Source of the DNA: Bacteroidales bacterium
GTDB taxonomy: Bacteria > Bacteroidota > Bacteroidia > Bacteroidales > Muribaculaceae
Direction of reading: 5' to 3'
Length of the DNA stretch: 64,000 nucleotides
Assembly: GCA_003150235.1 (NCBI GenBank)
Contig: QAMW01000034.1
Coordinates: 1 to 64,000 of the forward strand
The position numbers and the translations under genes were made by a program. Below the pieces are notes generated by a model. The model did no database searches. It saw nothing but the letters and a program-made list of their open reading frames with translations, and was not told the origin of the DNA. Shown piece by piece: positions 51,353 through 59,280 of the stretch. Positions within the stretch are counted from its first letter, which is position 1; the number at the start of each line of letters is the position of its first letter.

Positions 51353-52662
51353 AAAAATATATACTCGCGCTCGCTGCCGTTCTCGGCATGACCCTCTCAA
51401 TGACGGCTCAGACTGATGATCCAAACCGTCTTCTTGTAATCGACCAGAACGGTCAGACTAAAGGCTTCAACCTCGGCAATGTAAACAGGGTTGAGTTCAC
51501 TACAATAGAAGGTGAAGTCGCTGCCGACATCAAAATTATTTCATCAAGCCTTACGGAATTGAATGTCTCCGTAACCCGCACTCCGGAATGCCAGTCATTT
51601 CTGTTCAATGTAATCCCCGGAGTCTTAGCCAAACAGCTTGAATCCAATCCGGCAAATGCTTCTGCATATCTGGAGCGTGGCGGTCAAATCTATTACGAAG
51701 ATTTCTCCGAGGGCAAAGTAACGGGAATAGAGCTTGAATACAACACCGAATACGCAGTGGCCACAGTGGGATACGACAGGTATGATGTAGCCTGTGATTT
51801 CCGCGCTGCCTATTTTACCACAGAAAAAGCTCCGATACTGGGCAATCCTCAGGTAGACGTAACGCTTGTAGAAGCCGGACTCACTACATTGGATCTGCAT
51901 TTCGCCCCCAATGCCGACACTAAAGAATATTACTTCTGCATTTTCGGCGAAGGACAGGCTCAGGAACAATTTGACATGTTCGGTCCCATGTTCGGGTTCA
52001 CAAATATGGGTCAGATGATTATGCAATTCAGCGGTTCTGCCTATACAGAAGCCATGGACTATCGATATACAAGCATGGACCCCAATACAAAATATGAACT
52101 ATATGTACAACCTGTCGACAAAAACGGCAATATGGCTGAATTGCAAGTTTTCCCCCTCGAAACCAAGAAGCAGGGCGGTAGCGGAGCAGCTTACGTGGAA
52201 ATAGAGATGGGCGACTACACGCTTCAGGACTGGAACGGAGAAATGCTGCCAAGCCAGTTCATAACATACATTCCAAATGACCAGACATGGAGCTACAGAT
52301 TCAGTGTTTACAAGGCTTCTGACTACGATACCGACCCTGAGGGTTACAATGCCGCTGTGGCAAGCGAACCTCCTATGCCCAACATGGCCAACTGGTTCTT
52401 CTATTCCACCTTGTCAACCGACTACCAGATTGACCCCTCTACGGAGATTGTGGTCGTCGCAGCAGCTAAGAATGCCGACGGCATATGGGGAGAGCCTAAC
52501 GTAGTACGTTATACCACACCTGCGGCTATAAGCGAAACGCCAGTGACTGCCAAGGTATTGTCTAACAATGCCCCCACCAAGATTTCCACTCGCATAGTTC
52601 CGAGAGCTATCAACCGCCCCGGCTTCGCAGTTATACCTAATCAGATTAGACTTACAAAGTAA
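51349..52662 (+). CDS. Secreted beta-rich protein of unknown function
   Basis: A 437-aa protein with a signal peptide (~1-20, 'MTLSMTAQ'). After a short 'LLVIDQNGQTKGFNLGNVNRVEF' segment, also found at the start of Bacteroidetes secreted proteins, it has two or three beta-sandwich stretches of fibronectin type III-like character ('LEYNTEYAVATVGYDRYD', 'MDPNTKYELYVQPVDKNGN', 'DPSTEIVVVAAAKNADG'). No catalytic motif or T9SS tail is seen. It shares ATGA with the preceding small T9SS protein, suggesting a joint extracellular role. It ends at a terminator. Confidence 0.75.
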   Translation: MKKYILALAAVLGMTLSMTAQTDDPNRLLVIDQNGQTKGFNLGNVNRVEFTTIEGEVAADIKIISSSLTELNVSVTRTPECQSFLFNVIPGVLAKQLESNPANASAYLERGGQIYYEDFSEGKVTGIELEYNTEYAVATVGYDRYDVACDFRAAYFTTEKAPILGNPQVDVTLVEAGLTTLDLHFAPNADTKEYYFCIFGEGQAQEQFDMFGPMFGFTNMGQMIMQFSGSAYTEAMDYRYTSMDPNTKYELYVQPVDKNGNMAELQVFPLETKKQGGSGAAYVEIEMGDYTLQDWNGEMLPSQFITYIPNDQTWSYRFSVYKASDYDTDPEGYNAAVASEPPMPNMANWFFYSTLSTDYQIDPSTEIVVVAAAKNADGIWGEPNVVRYTTPAAISETPVTAKVLSNNAPTKISTRIVPRAINRPGFAVIPNQIRLTK

Positions 52663-52684
52663 GCAGCCTTGCGGCAACATCTAC

Positions 52685-52725
52685 ACAGCGACCCCGGTTT
52701 AATAGCCGGCGGCCGCTGTTTTTTT
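52685..52725 (+). terminator. Intrinsic terminator
   Basis: ACAGCG (52685-52690) pairs with CGCTGT (52714-52719), with further GC pairing inside (CCGG/CCGG), followed by a run of eight T. Confidence 0.75.
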
Positions 52726-52804
52726 AGTGGTATAAGAAGCGACTAAAAACCGCTGCTGGGACCCATTTGAACGACTTCATCGTAACTGTATAGAAAAATT
52801 TCGC

Positions 52805-52812
52805 TATATTTG
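52805..52812 (+). promoter_or_regulatory. -7 box of the M23 peptidase unit
   Basis: TATATTTG (TAnnTTTG) ends 14 nt before the ATG at 52827. Confidence 0.55.
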
Positions 52813-52826
52813 CAGTATTAGATGTA

Positions 52827-53798
52827 ATGAGCAAAAAAGTTTTTTATCGATATAACCCTGCCAATGACGAGTATGAGCGCGTATTCCCGTCAAAAAAGGA
52901 ACGTCTGCACGGTCTGATACGCAATCTGCTTTTCTGGATAGTGATATGCGGTGCCATATTCGGTGTCGTGTATGTGCTTGTCGGTACTCCGCGAGAAAAA
53001 ATGCTTCAGCACGAAAACGAACAGCTCCGTGCCGAGATTGACATAATGAACCGCCGTCTCGACGCGGCAATAGAAGTGATGAACGACGTGACGGCTCGTG
53101 ACGACAATTTCTATCGAGTAATAATGGGAGCGGAACGCGTGTCTACCGCAAAACGGTATGCGGGGCTTGACAACGAAAACCGATATAATTACCTTGATAA
53201 ACTTCCCGATGCAGAATTGATAAAAAATCTCACGCGGAAACTCGATATACTTGACCGTCAGCTTTACACGCAGATAAAGTCATTTGACGAGCTTCAGCAT
53301 CTTGCCCGCAACAATCAGGAACGGTTGAGCCACATACCGGCGATTCAGCCGATTTCGAGCGAAAACATGAAACAGATGGCATCAGGTTACGGTTATCGCC
53401 GCGACCCCATCTATGGCACAAGTCGCTTCCATGAAGGGCTCGATTTCGCAGCCGACCGAGGCACACCCGTGTATGCGACAGCCGAGGGAAAGGTTATCCA
53501 TGCCGGATGGGAAGGAGGCTACGGCAATCTAGTCGAAGTATCACACGGATATGGCTACGTAACCCGTTATGCCCATCTTAGCAAAATCGATGTCACGGAA
53601 GGTCAGGAGGTCAAGCGCGGCGACAAGATTGCCGAAGTAGGCAATACAGGCAAATCGACCGGCCCTCACCTGCATTATGAAGTGCGGCTTAACGGCGCTC
53701 CGCAAAATCCCATCAACTATTACTTCATGGATATCACTCCTGAAGAGTATAACGAGATGATACGTCTTGCCGAGAACGCAGGACATGTTATGGATTGA
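52827..53798 (+). CDS. M23 family peptidoglycan metallopeptidase
   Basis: A 323-aa bitopic protein: basic cytoplasmic start, one membrane helix (~33-55), a periplasmic coiled coil (~60-90, 'LQHENEQLRAEIDIMNRRLDAAIEV') and a C-terminal LytM/M23 domain. Zn ligands are visible in 'RFHEGLDFAAD' (H-x3-D) and 'GPHLHYEVRLNG' (H-x-H). It probably cuts peptide crosslinks during growth or division, like MepM or Csd-type enzymes. It is followed by a MerR regulator gene and a DUF4924 gene in the same direction. Confidence 0.92.
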   Translation: MSKKVFYRYNPANDEYERVFPSKKERLHGLIRNLLFWIVICGAIFGVVYVLVGTPREKMLQHENEQLRAEIDIMNRRLDAAIEVMNDVTARDDNFYRVIMGAERVSTAKRYAGLDNENRYNYLDKLPDAELIKNLTRKLDILDRQLYTQIKSFDELQHLARNNQERLSHIPAIQPISSENMKQMASGYGYRRDPIYGTSRFHEGLDFAADRGTPVYATAEGKVIHAGWEGGYGNLVEVSHGYGYVTRYAHLSKIDVTEGQEVKRGDKIAEVGNTGKSTGPHLHYEVRLNGAPQNPINYYFMDITPEEYNEMIRLAENAGHVMD

Positions 53799-53803
53799 CG
53801 ACT

Positions 53804-54139
53804 ATGGAAAGTGGTGATAAGAAATATTATAAAATCCGCGAGGTGGCGGAACTTACCGGTCTCCCCCTTTCCACCCTGCGGTTCTGGGAACAGAAATTCA
53901 CTATCATAAAACCACGCCGCAACGACCGTGGCACCAGGTTTTATACCGCCGGTGACATAGAAAAAATCAAGATGGTCTATTATCTTGTAAAAGACAAAGG
54001 ATTGAAACTCGATGCCGCGCAAGAGCAATTGAAACACAATCATGACGGTGTATCGCGTCACTCGGCTGCGGTCGACAGGCTCAAGGCTATCAGGAAAGAA
54101 CTTGTGGCAATGCTTGACGCTCTCAACCGGCTGCGCTGA
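53804..54139 (+). CDS. MerR family transcriptional regulator
   Basis: A 111-aa protein from the ATG at 53804; an in-frame TTG at 53795 overlaps the preceding stop and is less likely. The N-terminal winged-helix motif 'YYKIREVAELTGLPLSTLRFWEQKFTIIKPRRNDRGTRFYTAGDIEKIKMVYYLV' is a classical MerR DNA-binding domain, followed by a short dimerisation helix. There is no metal-binding Cys tail. It is a common Bacteroidetes protein paired with M23 peptidase genes; target unknown. Confidence 0.9.
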   Translation: MESGDKKYYKIREVAELTGLPLSTLRFWEQKFTIIKPRRNDRGTRFYTAGDIEKIKMVYYLVKDKGLKLDAAQEQLKHNHDGVSRHSAAVDRLKAIRKELVAMLDALNRLR

Positions 54140-54195
54140 CAATCACCGGAATCTTTATTCACGCAGCGGTGTTATTATAATAAAAAACAGAAACC

Positions 54196-54750
54196 ATGTA
54201 TATCGCTTCACAAAAAAGGAAAGAAAACATAGCGGAATATCTGCTATACATGTGGCAGATTGAAGATATGATCCGCGCCAACAATCTTGACCTGGACAAG
54301 ATAACTGAAAATATAATCAACCGCTATAATCTTGACGACAAGCATAAAAAGGAGCTTACCGAATGGTATGAATCGTTGATTGACATGATGCGCCGGGAAA
54401 ATGTACAACAAAAAGGTCATCTGCAGCTGAACAAAAATATTATCATCCAGCTCGACGACCTACACCACGCGCTCCTTAAAGACCCGAAGTTCGCCGAATA
54501 TACCGCCGAGTTCTATAAGACCCTCCCCTTTATCGTGGAACTGCGCGCAAAGCAAGGCGATGACAAGCTCGATGAAATCGAGACGTGCTTCGCCGCCCTA
54601 TACGGAACGCTTCTGTTAAGACTTCAGGGAAAAGAAATAAGCGCCGACACTCAGAAGGCGCTTACTCAGATATCCCGCTTTATAGCCCTGCTCGCTCATT
54701 ATTATAAGCTCGACCAGGAAGACAAGCTGTGGGAAGATGATGCAAAATAA
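54196..54750 (+). CDS. DUF4924 family protein
   Basis: A 184-aa soluble, largely helical protein without a signal peptide. 'MYIASQKRKENIAEYLLYMWQIEDMIRA' at the start and 'YKTLPFIVELRAKQ', 'ETCFAALYGTLLLRLQGKEIS', 'FIALLAHYYKLDQEDKLW' match DUF4924, a conserved Bacteroidales family of unknown function. It follows the MerR gene by 56 bp. Confidence 0.82.
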   Translation: MYIASQKRKENIAEYLLYMWQIEDMIRANNLDLDKITENIINRYNLDDKHKKELTEWYESLIDMMRRENVQQKGHLQLNKNIIIQLDDLHHALLKDPKFAEYTAEFYKTLPFIVELRAKQGDDKLDEIETCFAALYGTLLLRLQGKEISADTQKALTQISRFIALLAHYYKLDQEDKLWEDDAK

Positions 54751-54767
54751 TCAAGCATCACTATTCT

Positions 54768-55544
54768 TTATGTCCTGGCAACGTAGTTTATTGCAATAAT
54801 TACGCGTGTGAAGAAAATTCCGTCACGCACATAAAGATAAGCTTGCCCCGACAAATTAGGACGGTTATTGGTAAACTGTGTGGTAACCACATTCCCATTC
54901 ACCTCAATCGAGATATAGCTCTCCATGCCATTATAATCGACATTTATCTCGCTGCCCGACGGAAACTCGATTGAACAGCCACCATCGGGTTCTGTCCAGG
55001 AAGCGGAAGAACTCATCACATGGGTAAGTGTCCCTACGACCTCATTCCACTTCGGCAGACCGTTGACCTCGGGAGTCATCATGTTGAAGCTCACCTTGGC
55101 ACCGATATGATCGCCTTCGGCATCACTAATCCAGTCGGCAACATACATATTGTAATATGTTCCGCCTACACTGAAAGCACGTTTGCCGGATGCAAACATC
55201 CTTATGTCGCTGTCATTAAACACCTGATAAAATTCTCCCGGATTTACAGCCACCTCTTTTGCAAGCTGAGAAAGTACCGGAGCAGCAGTATAGTTACCGT
55301 TTCTTCCCATCGAGCCGATTACCGCCGATGAAGATAGTGACGTAAAATTATCGGCATTGTTGATAAACACGTTTGAATCGCCGAGCTTCGTGTCACCGTT
55401 GCTCTCGTTCATCATGTTCAGGGAAATAACAGTGTCGGGATAAACACATCCATCATCATCGCTGCTACATGATGTTACAGTCATTCCTGCAAGACAGAAT
55501 AGCGCCGTCATTGTAGCGGCAGTGTGCAATCTGCAATTTTTCAT
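54768..55544 (-). CDS. Lipoprotein of unknown function (DUF5036-like)
   Basis: A 258-aa lipoprotein with lipobox 'VTSC' (Cys 26). The mature start 'CSSDDDG' carries acidic residues after the Cys, similar to a Bacteroidetes lipoprotein surface-export signal. 'VISLNMMNESNGDTKLGDSNVFINNADNF' recalls the DUF5036 family; this family call is from memory and unsure. The rest is beta-rich without catalytic motifs. It lies 22 bp after the DEAD-box helicase on the same strand. Confidence 0.72.
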   Translation of the reverse strand: MKNCRLHTAATMTALFCLAGMTVTSCSSDDDGCVYPDTVISLNMMNESNGDTKLGDSNVFINNADNFTSLSSSAVIGSMGRNGNYTAAPVLSQLAKEVAVNPGEFYQVFNDSDIRMFASGKRAFSVGGTYYNMYVADWISDAEGDHIGAKVSFNMMTPEVNGLPKWNEVVGTLTHVMSSSASWTEPDGGCSIEFPSGSEINVDYNGMESYISIEVNGNVVTTQFTNNRPNLSGQAYLYVRDGIFFTRVIIAINYVART

Positions 55545-55566
55545 ACAAGTTATGTATTTTATTGGT

Positions 55567-56955
55567 TTATGATTCTTTTTTGCTTATATCGGTTCCTGAA
55601 CCGCCCTTTTTACCACGATGATGATATCTGCGCGGTTTGCGGTTTTTAGCAGGTGTATCGGATTTAAGTTGTGACGGATTTTCCGACGGTGAAGATGCCG
55701 ACGTTGTTCTTTTCTTATCACGTGCACCACCATTACCGCGATTGTTCCGCTTGACTCCACTGCGTGAAAAATGGCTTTTACCGTTACGGGAGCCACGGCT
55801 GCGCGGATTATATTCGGGAGCCTCCCCGAGCTCGGCAGGGACTGCCTCTTTTCTCACCTCATAACCGAGGAAATCTTCAATATATTTGAACTTGGACTGG
55901 TCTTTGCCGGCGACAAAAGTGACTGCCTTACCGTCGGCATTTGCGCGGGCGGTCCTGCCTATACGGTGTACATAGTCCTCAGCTTCACGCGGCACATCAT
56001 AATTTACCACCATGCTTATATCATCGATATCAATTCCACGCGCAAGGATATCGGTGGCGATAAGTATATCGATACGCCCCGAACGAAATCCGTTTATAGC
56101 ATCTTCACGAGCCGCCTGGTCAAGATCGGAGTGCATCTCGGCTGCTTTCCACCGGTTTCGGCGTAAGGTAGTGGTAAGTTCTTTGACTTTTATCTTGGAG
56201 GATGCAAACACAATCACACGTTTGGAATAACCGGAGGCAAACAAATGTTTCAGCAAACCTTCTTTCTGCATTTCATGACAGACGTATGCCGACTGGTCTA
56301 TTTTTTCGGTTGGCTTCGACACGGCAATTTTCACTTCAGCGGGATCATGCAATATATTTGAGGCAAGCTGCTGTATTTTACGAGGCATCGTGGCTGAAAA
56401 CATCAGTGTCTGTCTTTCGGAAGGCAGTTGTTTCACTATCTGCATGATGTCGTCGTAAAATCCCATGTCAAGCATGCGGTCAGCCTCGTCAAGGATAAAA
56501 AAGCCTACCTTCGACAAGTCCACATACCCCATCTTCATGTGAGCGAGCAATCTGCCGGGAGTGGCAATCACGATATCCGCACCCATTTTGAATGCCTGTT
56601 GCTGCCGGGCAAACTCCTTGCCGTCTGACCCACCGTGTATGGCGAGTCCGCTTACCGGAAGATAATATGAGAAGCCCTCAAGCTGACGGTCAATCTGTTG
56701 AGCAAGTTCATGAGTCGGTACCATTATTACGCATCTGACACCTTTCCCTGTCGGCTCACATCTGGAAAGAAGGTCAATTACCGGGAGCAGATAAGCTGCC
56801 GTCTTACCGGTTCCGGTCTGTGCCACAGCAATAAGGTCTCTTCCTTCAAGTACAATATCTATAGCACGTTCCTGAATAGGCGTACATTCTTCAAATTGCA
56901 TAGCATCAAGCGCGTCAAGGAGGTCATCGCTCAGATTAAGTTCATCAAATCTCAT
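55567..56955 (-). CDS. DEAD-box ATP-dependent RNA helicase (RhlE-like)
   Basis: A 462-aa cytoplasmic helicase. Motifs in order: Q motif 'FEECTPIQERAIDI', Walker A 'AVAQTGTGKTAAYLLP', 'VPTHELAQQI', 'ATPGRLL', 'DEADRMLDMGF', 'SATMP', 'ILIATDILARGIDI' and 'HRIGRTARA'. The C-terminal ~90 residues are basic and Arg/Gly/Ser-rich ('RSRGSRNGKSHFSRSGVKRN'), a typical RNA-binding tail. It probably unwinds structured RNA during ribosome assembly or decay. It has its own promoter overlapping the 3' end of the upstream gene region. Confidence 0.94.
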   Translation of the reverse strand: MRFDELNLSDDLLDALDAMQFEECTPIQERAIDIVLEGRDLIAVAQTGTGKTAAYLLPVIDLLSRCEPTGKGVRCVIMVPTHELAQQIDRQLEGFSYYLPVSGLAIHGGSDGKEFARQQQAFKMGADIVIATPGRLLAHMKMGYVDLSKVGFFILDEADRMLDMGFYDDIMQIVKQLPSERQTLMFSATMPRKIQQLASNILHDPAEVKIAVSKPTEKIDQSAYVCHEMQKEGLLKHLFASGYSKRVIVFASSKIKVKELTTTLRRNRWKAAEMHSDLDQAAREDAINGFRSGRIDILIATDILARGIDIDDISMVVNYDVPREAEDYVHRIGRTARANADGKAVTFVAGKDQSKFKYIEDFLGYEVRKEAVPAELGEAPEYNPRSRGSRNGKSHFSRSGVKRNNRGNGGARDKKRTTSASSPSENPSQLKSDTPAKNRKPRRYHHRGKKGGSGTDISKKES

Positions 56956-57001
56956 TTCAAAAAGGGTCGATAACTAATGGTCTATTTACATTTATTGACT
57001 A

Positions 57002-57009
57002 CAAAGATA
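57002..57009 (-). promoter_or_regulatory. -7 box of the DEAD-box helicase gene
   Basis: On the minus strand this reads TATCTTTG (TAnnTTTG), 46 nt before the helicase start and 1 bp from the stop of the nucleotidyltransferase gene. Confidence 0.5.
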
Positions 57010-57010
57010 G

Positions 57011-57760
57011 TCATTTTTTATCACTTTTCCTTGCGGAGATATAGCTTTCAGCTGCCGCGAGGGTTGCAGGCTTCCCGATATCAAACCACATATATTCACT
57101 CTTGGGCATGTAGCTGTATATCGGCGATTCGTTGCAACAGCTCACGTAAAACGGCACAATCGGAAATGCGTCTGAGCCACCGTAACCGGCAAGCTTTTTC
57201 AATATCGAAGGCGACATTACATGTATTCCGCCAAAAGCGAGCTTTGAATAGCTTTCGGGATCAATCCCTACAGGAAGACACTCGCCGCTCTTGACATTAG
57301 TCCAGCCGTGCATACGACCTGCCTCATCAAACAGCAGGTAACGCGACGAGTCACGGACTGCCGTCAACAATGTGGCTGTCGCGCCAAGCGCAACATGACG
57401 CTCCATCATCTGTCGAAGGTCAAGATCAGTAAGAATATCAGCATTATGTACAAGAAACGGTTCATCGCCGTCAAGCCATCCCGCCGCCTTGACAATGGCG
57501 CCCCCGGTATCAAGCAGACGTTCACGCTCATCGCTCACTGCTATCTCCACGCCAAAATCATTTTTTTTCAAAAAATCAATCACCATGTCGGCGTAATGAT
57601 GCACATTCACAATAATGCGGTCAAATCCGCACTCCCGCAGATGGGTTATGACGCGTTCAAGCATCGGTACCCCCCCTACTTCTACAAGTGCCTTGGGACA
57701 GTGGTCGGTCAATGGACGCAGTCTTGTACCCAGACCTGCGGCAAATATCATCGCTTTCAT
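57011..57760 (-). CDS. Sugar-1-phosphate nucleotidyltransferase (MurU-like)
   Basis: A 249-aa cytoplasmic NTP-transferase. The start 'MKAMIFAAGLGTRLRPLTDHCPKALVEVGGVPMLERVI' contains the G-x-G-T-R-L-x(8)-P-K signature, and 'LVHNADILTDLDL' the metal-binding Asp. The size matches MurU, which makes UDP-MurNAc from MurNAc 1-phosphate. The start codon overlaps the stop of the upstream AmgK-like kinase gene by 4 bp (ATGA). That pairing mirrors the amgK-murU recycling pair of Pseudomonas; the substrate remains inferred. Confidence 0.85.
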   Translation of the reverse strand: MKAMIFAAGLGTRLRPLTDHCPKALVEVGGVPMLERVITHLRECGFDRIIVNVHHYADMVIDFLKKNDFGVEIAVSDERERLLDTGGAIVKAAGWLDGDEPFLVHNADILTDLDLRQMMERHVALGATATLLTAVRDSSRYLLFDEAGRMHGWTNVKSGECLPVGIDPESYSKLAFGGIHVMSPSILKKLAGYGGSDAFPIVPFYVSCCNESPIYSYMPKSEYMWFDIGKPATLAAAESYISARKSDKK

Positions 57761-59199
57761 GATTTTACAGGCTCAAACGATTCTTTTATTCCTTGCTCAA
57801 AATGGGTCAGTTCAACCCTTATTGAGGGATATTTTCTCACAAGATGCGCAGCAAGATGATCGGCTGAATATACCGACCGGTGCTGACCGCCCGTACATCC
57901 GAAGCTGACAGAAAGATCGGTGAATCCACGTGCGAGATATGTATCGACCGAGTTGTCGACCATCGCATAGGCATGATTCAGAAATTCGATGATGCCGCCA
58001 TCCTTTTCAAGGAAGTCGATTACCTCGGTATCGCGTCCGGTAAGGGATTTATATTCAGGATATCGACCGGGGTTATGCAAGCCCCTGCAATCAAACACAT
58101 AGCCACCTCCATTGCCCGAATCATCCATAGGGATACCGTGACGCTTATAGCCGAAACTTGCCACTTTCACGGTGAGAATGTCGCTCTTCGCTCTCGGAAT
58201 AAAAGCGGGCATCTCCACGAGTCCGGCAAGCAGAGAGTTAAGGTATGGATACTCTTCAAACGGAGTGTTTAGCAGCCGGCGTAAATTGTCAATAGCGGCA
58301 GGTATGCTTTGCAAGAAATGAGACTTTCTCTCTACATATCCCCTGAATCCATAGGCACCGAGTACCTGAAGTGTACGGAAAAGCACGAAATAGCGCAATT
58401 CATTCCTGAATCGTCCTTCGTCTATATCGCTAAAACGCGATGCACTCTTTATATATGTTGAAATCAACCGGTCACGCAGCCAATCGGGATAACAAGCCTT
58501 CGCCTGCCATAAAAACGCCACTACATCGTAATGTATAGGACCTTTCCGTCCGCCCTGGAAATCGATAAAATAAGGCTTGGCGCCCTTCAGCATCACATTC
58601 CTTGACTGGAAATCACGGTACATGAAAGTATCGCCGCTGTCCATAGAAAGGATTTTGGCTGCCAAACGCTCAAAATCACGCTCCAGCGCCACTTCATCGA
58701 TGTCGATTCCGGTCGTTTTCAGGAAACAGTATTTGAAATAATTAAGGTCCCACATTATATTTACCCGGTCAATCGCAGCGACAGGGTAACAGCGTCTAAA
58801 ATCAAGCCCTTCGGCTCCTCTCCACTGAATGTCGGGCAATATCGACATAACGCTTTCAAGCGTATTTATAATCTCTTCGCTCCATTCACCGCTTTCACGC
58901 CCGCATTTAATATAATCAAACAACGATTCGTTGCCAAGGTCGGTCTGAAGATAACATTCTCCGTCGTCACTCACGGCGACAACTTCCGGCACAGGCAATC
59001 CCTTGCCGTAAAAATTGCGGCAAAGATATATGAAAGCGGCATTTTCAGCCTTATCACTTCCGTAAGTTCCTATCAACACAGGGTCATTGCCAAGCCGGTA
59101 ATATTTACGGTTTGACCCGGCTCCGGGAAGAAGCGTGATTTCTTCAGGGGTCCTCCCGATTGATATCTCATATAATGTCTTTAGTCTATCAGCTATCAT
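57757..59199 (-). CDS. AmgK-like sugar kinase fused to RapZ C-terminal domain
   Basis: A 480-aa cytoplasmic protein from the ATG at 59199; a start at 59247 would precede the promoter box. Residues ~1-320 are an aminoglycoside-phosphotransferase-fold kinase of the AmgK type: 'LLPGAGSNRKYYRL', catalytic 'MYRDFQSRNVML' and the metal-binding 'YFIDFQGGRKGPIHYDVVAFLWQA'. Residues ~345-475 are a RapZ C-terminal domain: 'SFGYKRHGIP', 'VFDCRGLHNPGRYPEYKSLTGRDTEVIDFL' and 'SFGCTGGQHRSVYSADHLA'. In E. coli RapZ this domain binds glucosamine-6-phosphate. Here it may make the kinase responsive to amino-sugar levels. Translationally coupled to a MurU-like gene. Confidence 0.9.
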   Translation of the reverse strand: MIADRLKTLYEISIGRTPEEITLLPGAGSNRKYYRLGNDPVLIGTYGSDKAENAAFIYLCRNFYGKGLPVPEVVAVSDDGECYLQTDLGNESLFDYIKCGRESGEWSEEIINTLESVMSILPDIQWRGAEGLDFRRCYPVAAIDRVNIMWDLNYFKYCFLKTTGIDIDEVALERDFERLAAKILSMDSGDTFMYRDFQSRNVMLKGAKPYFIDFQGGRKGPIHYDVVAFLWQAKACYPDWLRDRLISTYIKSASRFSDIDEGRFRNELRYFVLFRTLQVLGAYGFRGYVERKSHFLQSIPAAIDNLRRLLNTPFEEYPYLNSLLAGLVEMPAFIPRAKSDILTVKVASFGYKRHGIPMDDSGNGGGYVFDCRGLHNPGRYPEYKSLTGRDTEVIDFLEKDGGIIEFLNHAYAMVDNSVDTYLARGFTDLSVSFGCTGGQHRSVYSADHLAAHLVRKYPSIRVELTHFEQGIKESFEPVKS

Positions 59200-59204
59200 A
59201 ATTA

Positions 59205-59212
59205 CAAAATTA
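59205..59212 (-). promoter_or_regulatory. -7 box of the kinase-RapZ gene (possibly leaderless)
   Basis: On the minus strand this reads TAATTTTG and ends only 5 nt before the ATG at 59199, so the mRNA would start at or next to the start codon. Confidence 0.5.
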
Positions 59213-59235
59213 GGCAGAATTACCGAATAAATGCT

Positions 59236-59243
59236 TATCTTTG
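59236..59243 (+). promoter_or_regulatory. -7 box of the aminotransferase gene
   Basis: TATCTTTG (TAnnTTTG), 37 nt before the ATG at 59281, divergent from the kinase promoter. Confidence 0.55.
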
Positions 59244-59280
59244 CCATGAGAAATAAGTAACGCGCAAAAAATTTACAATT

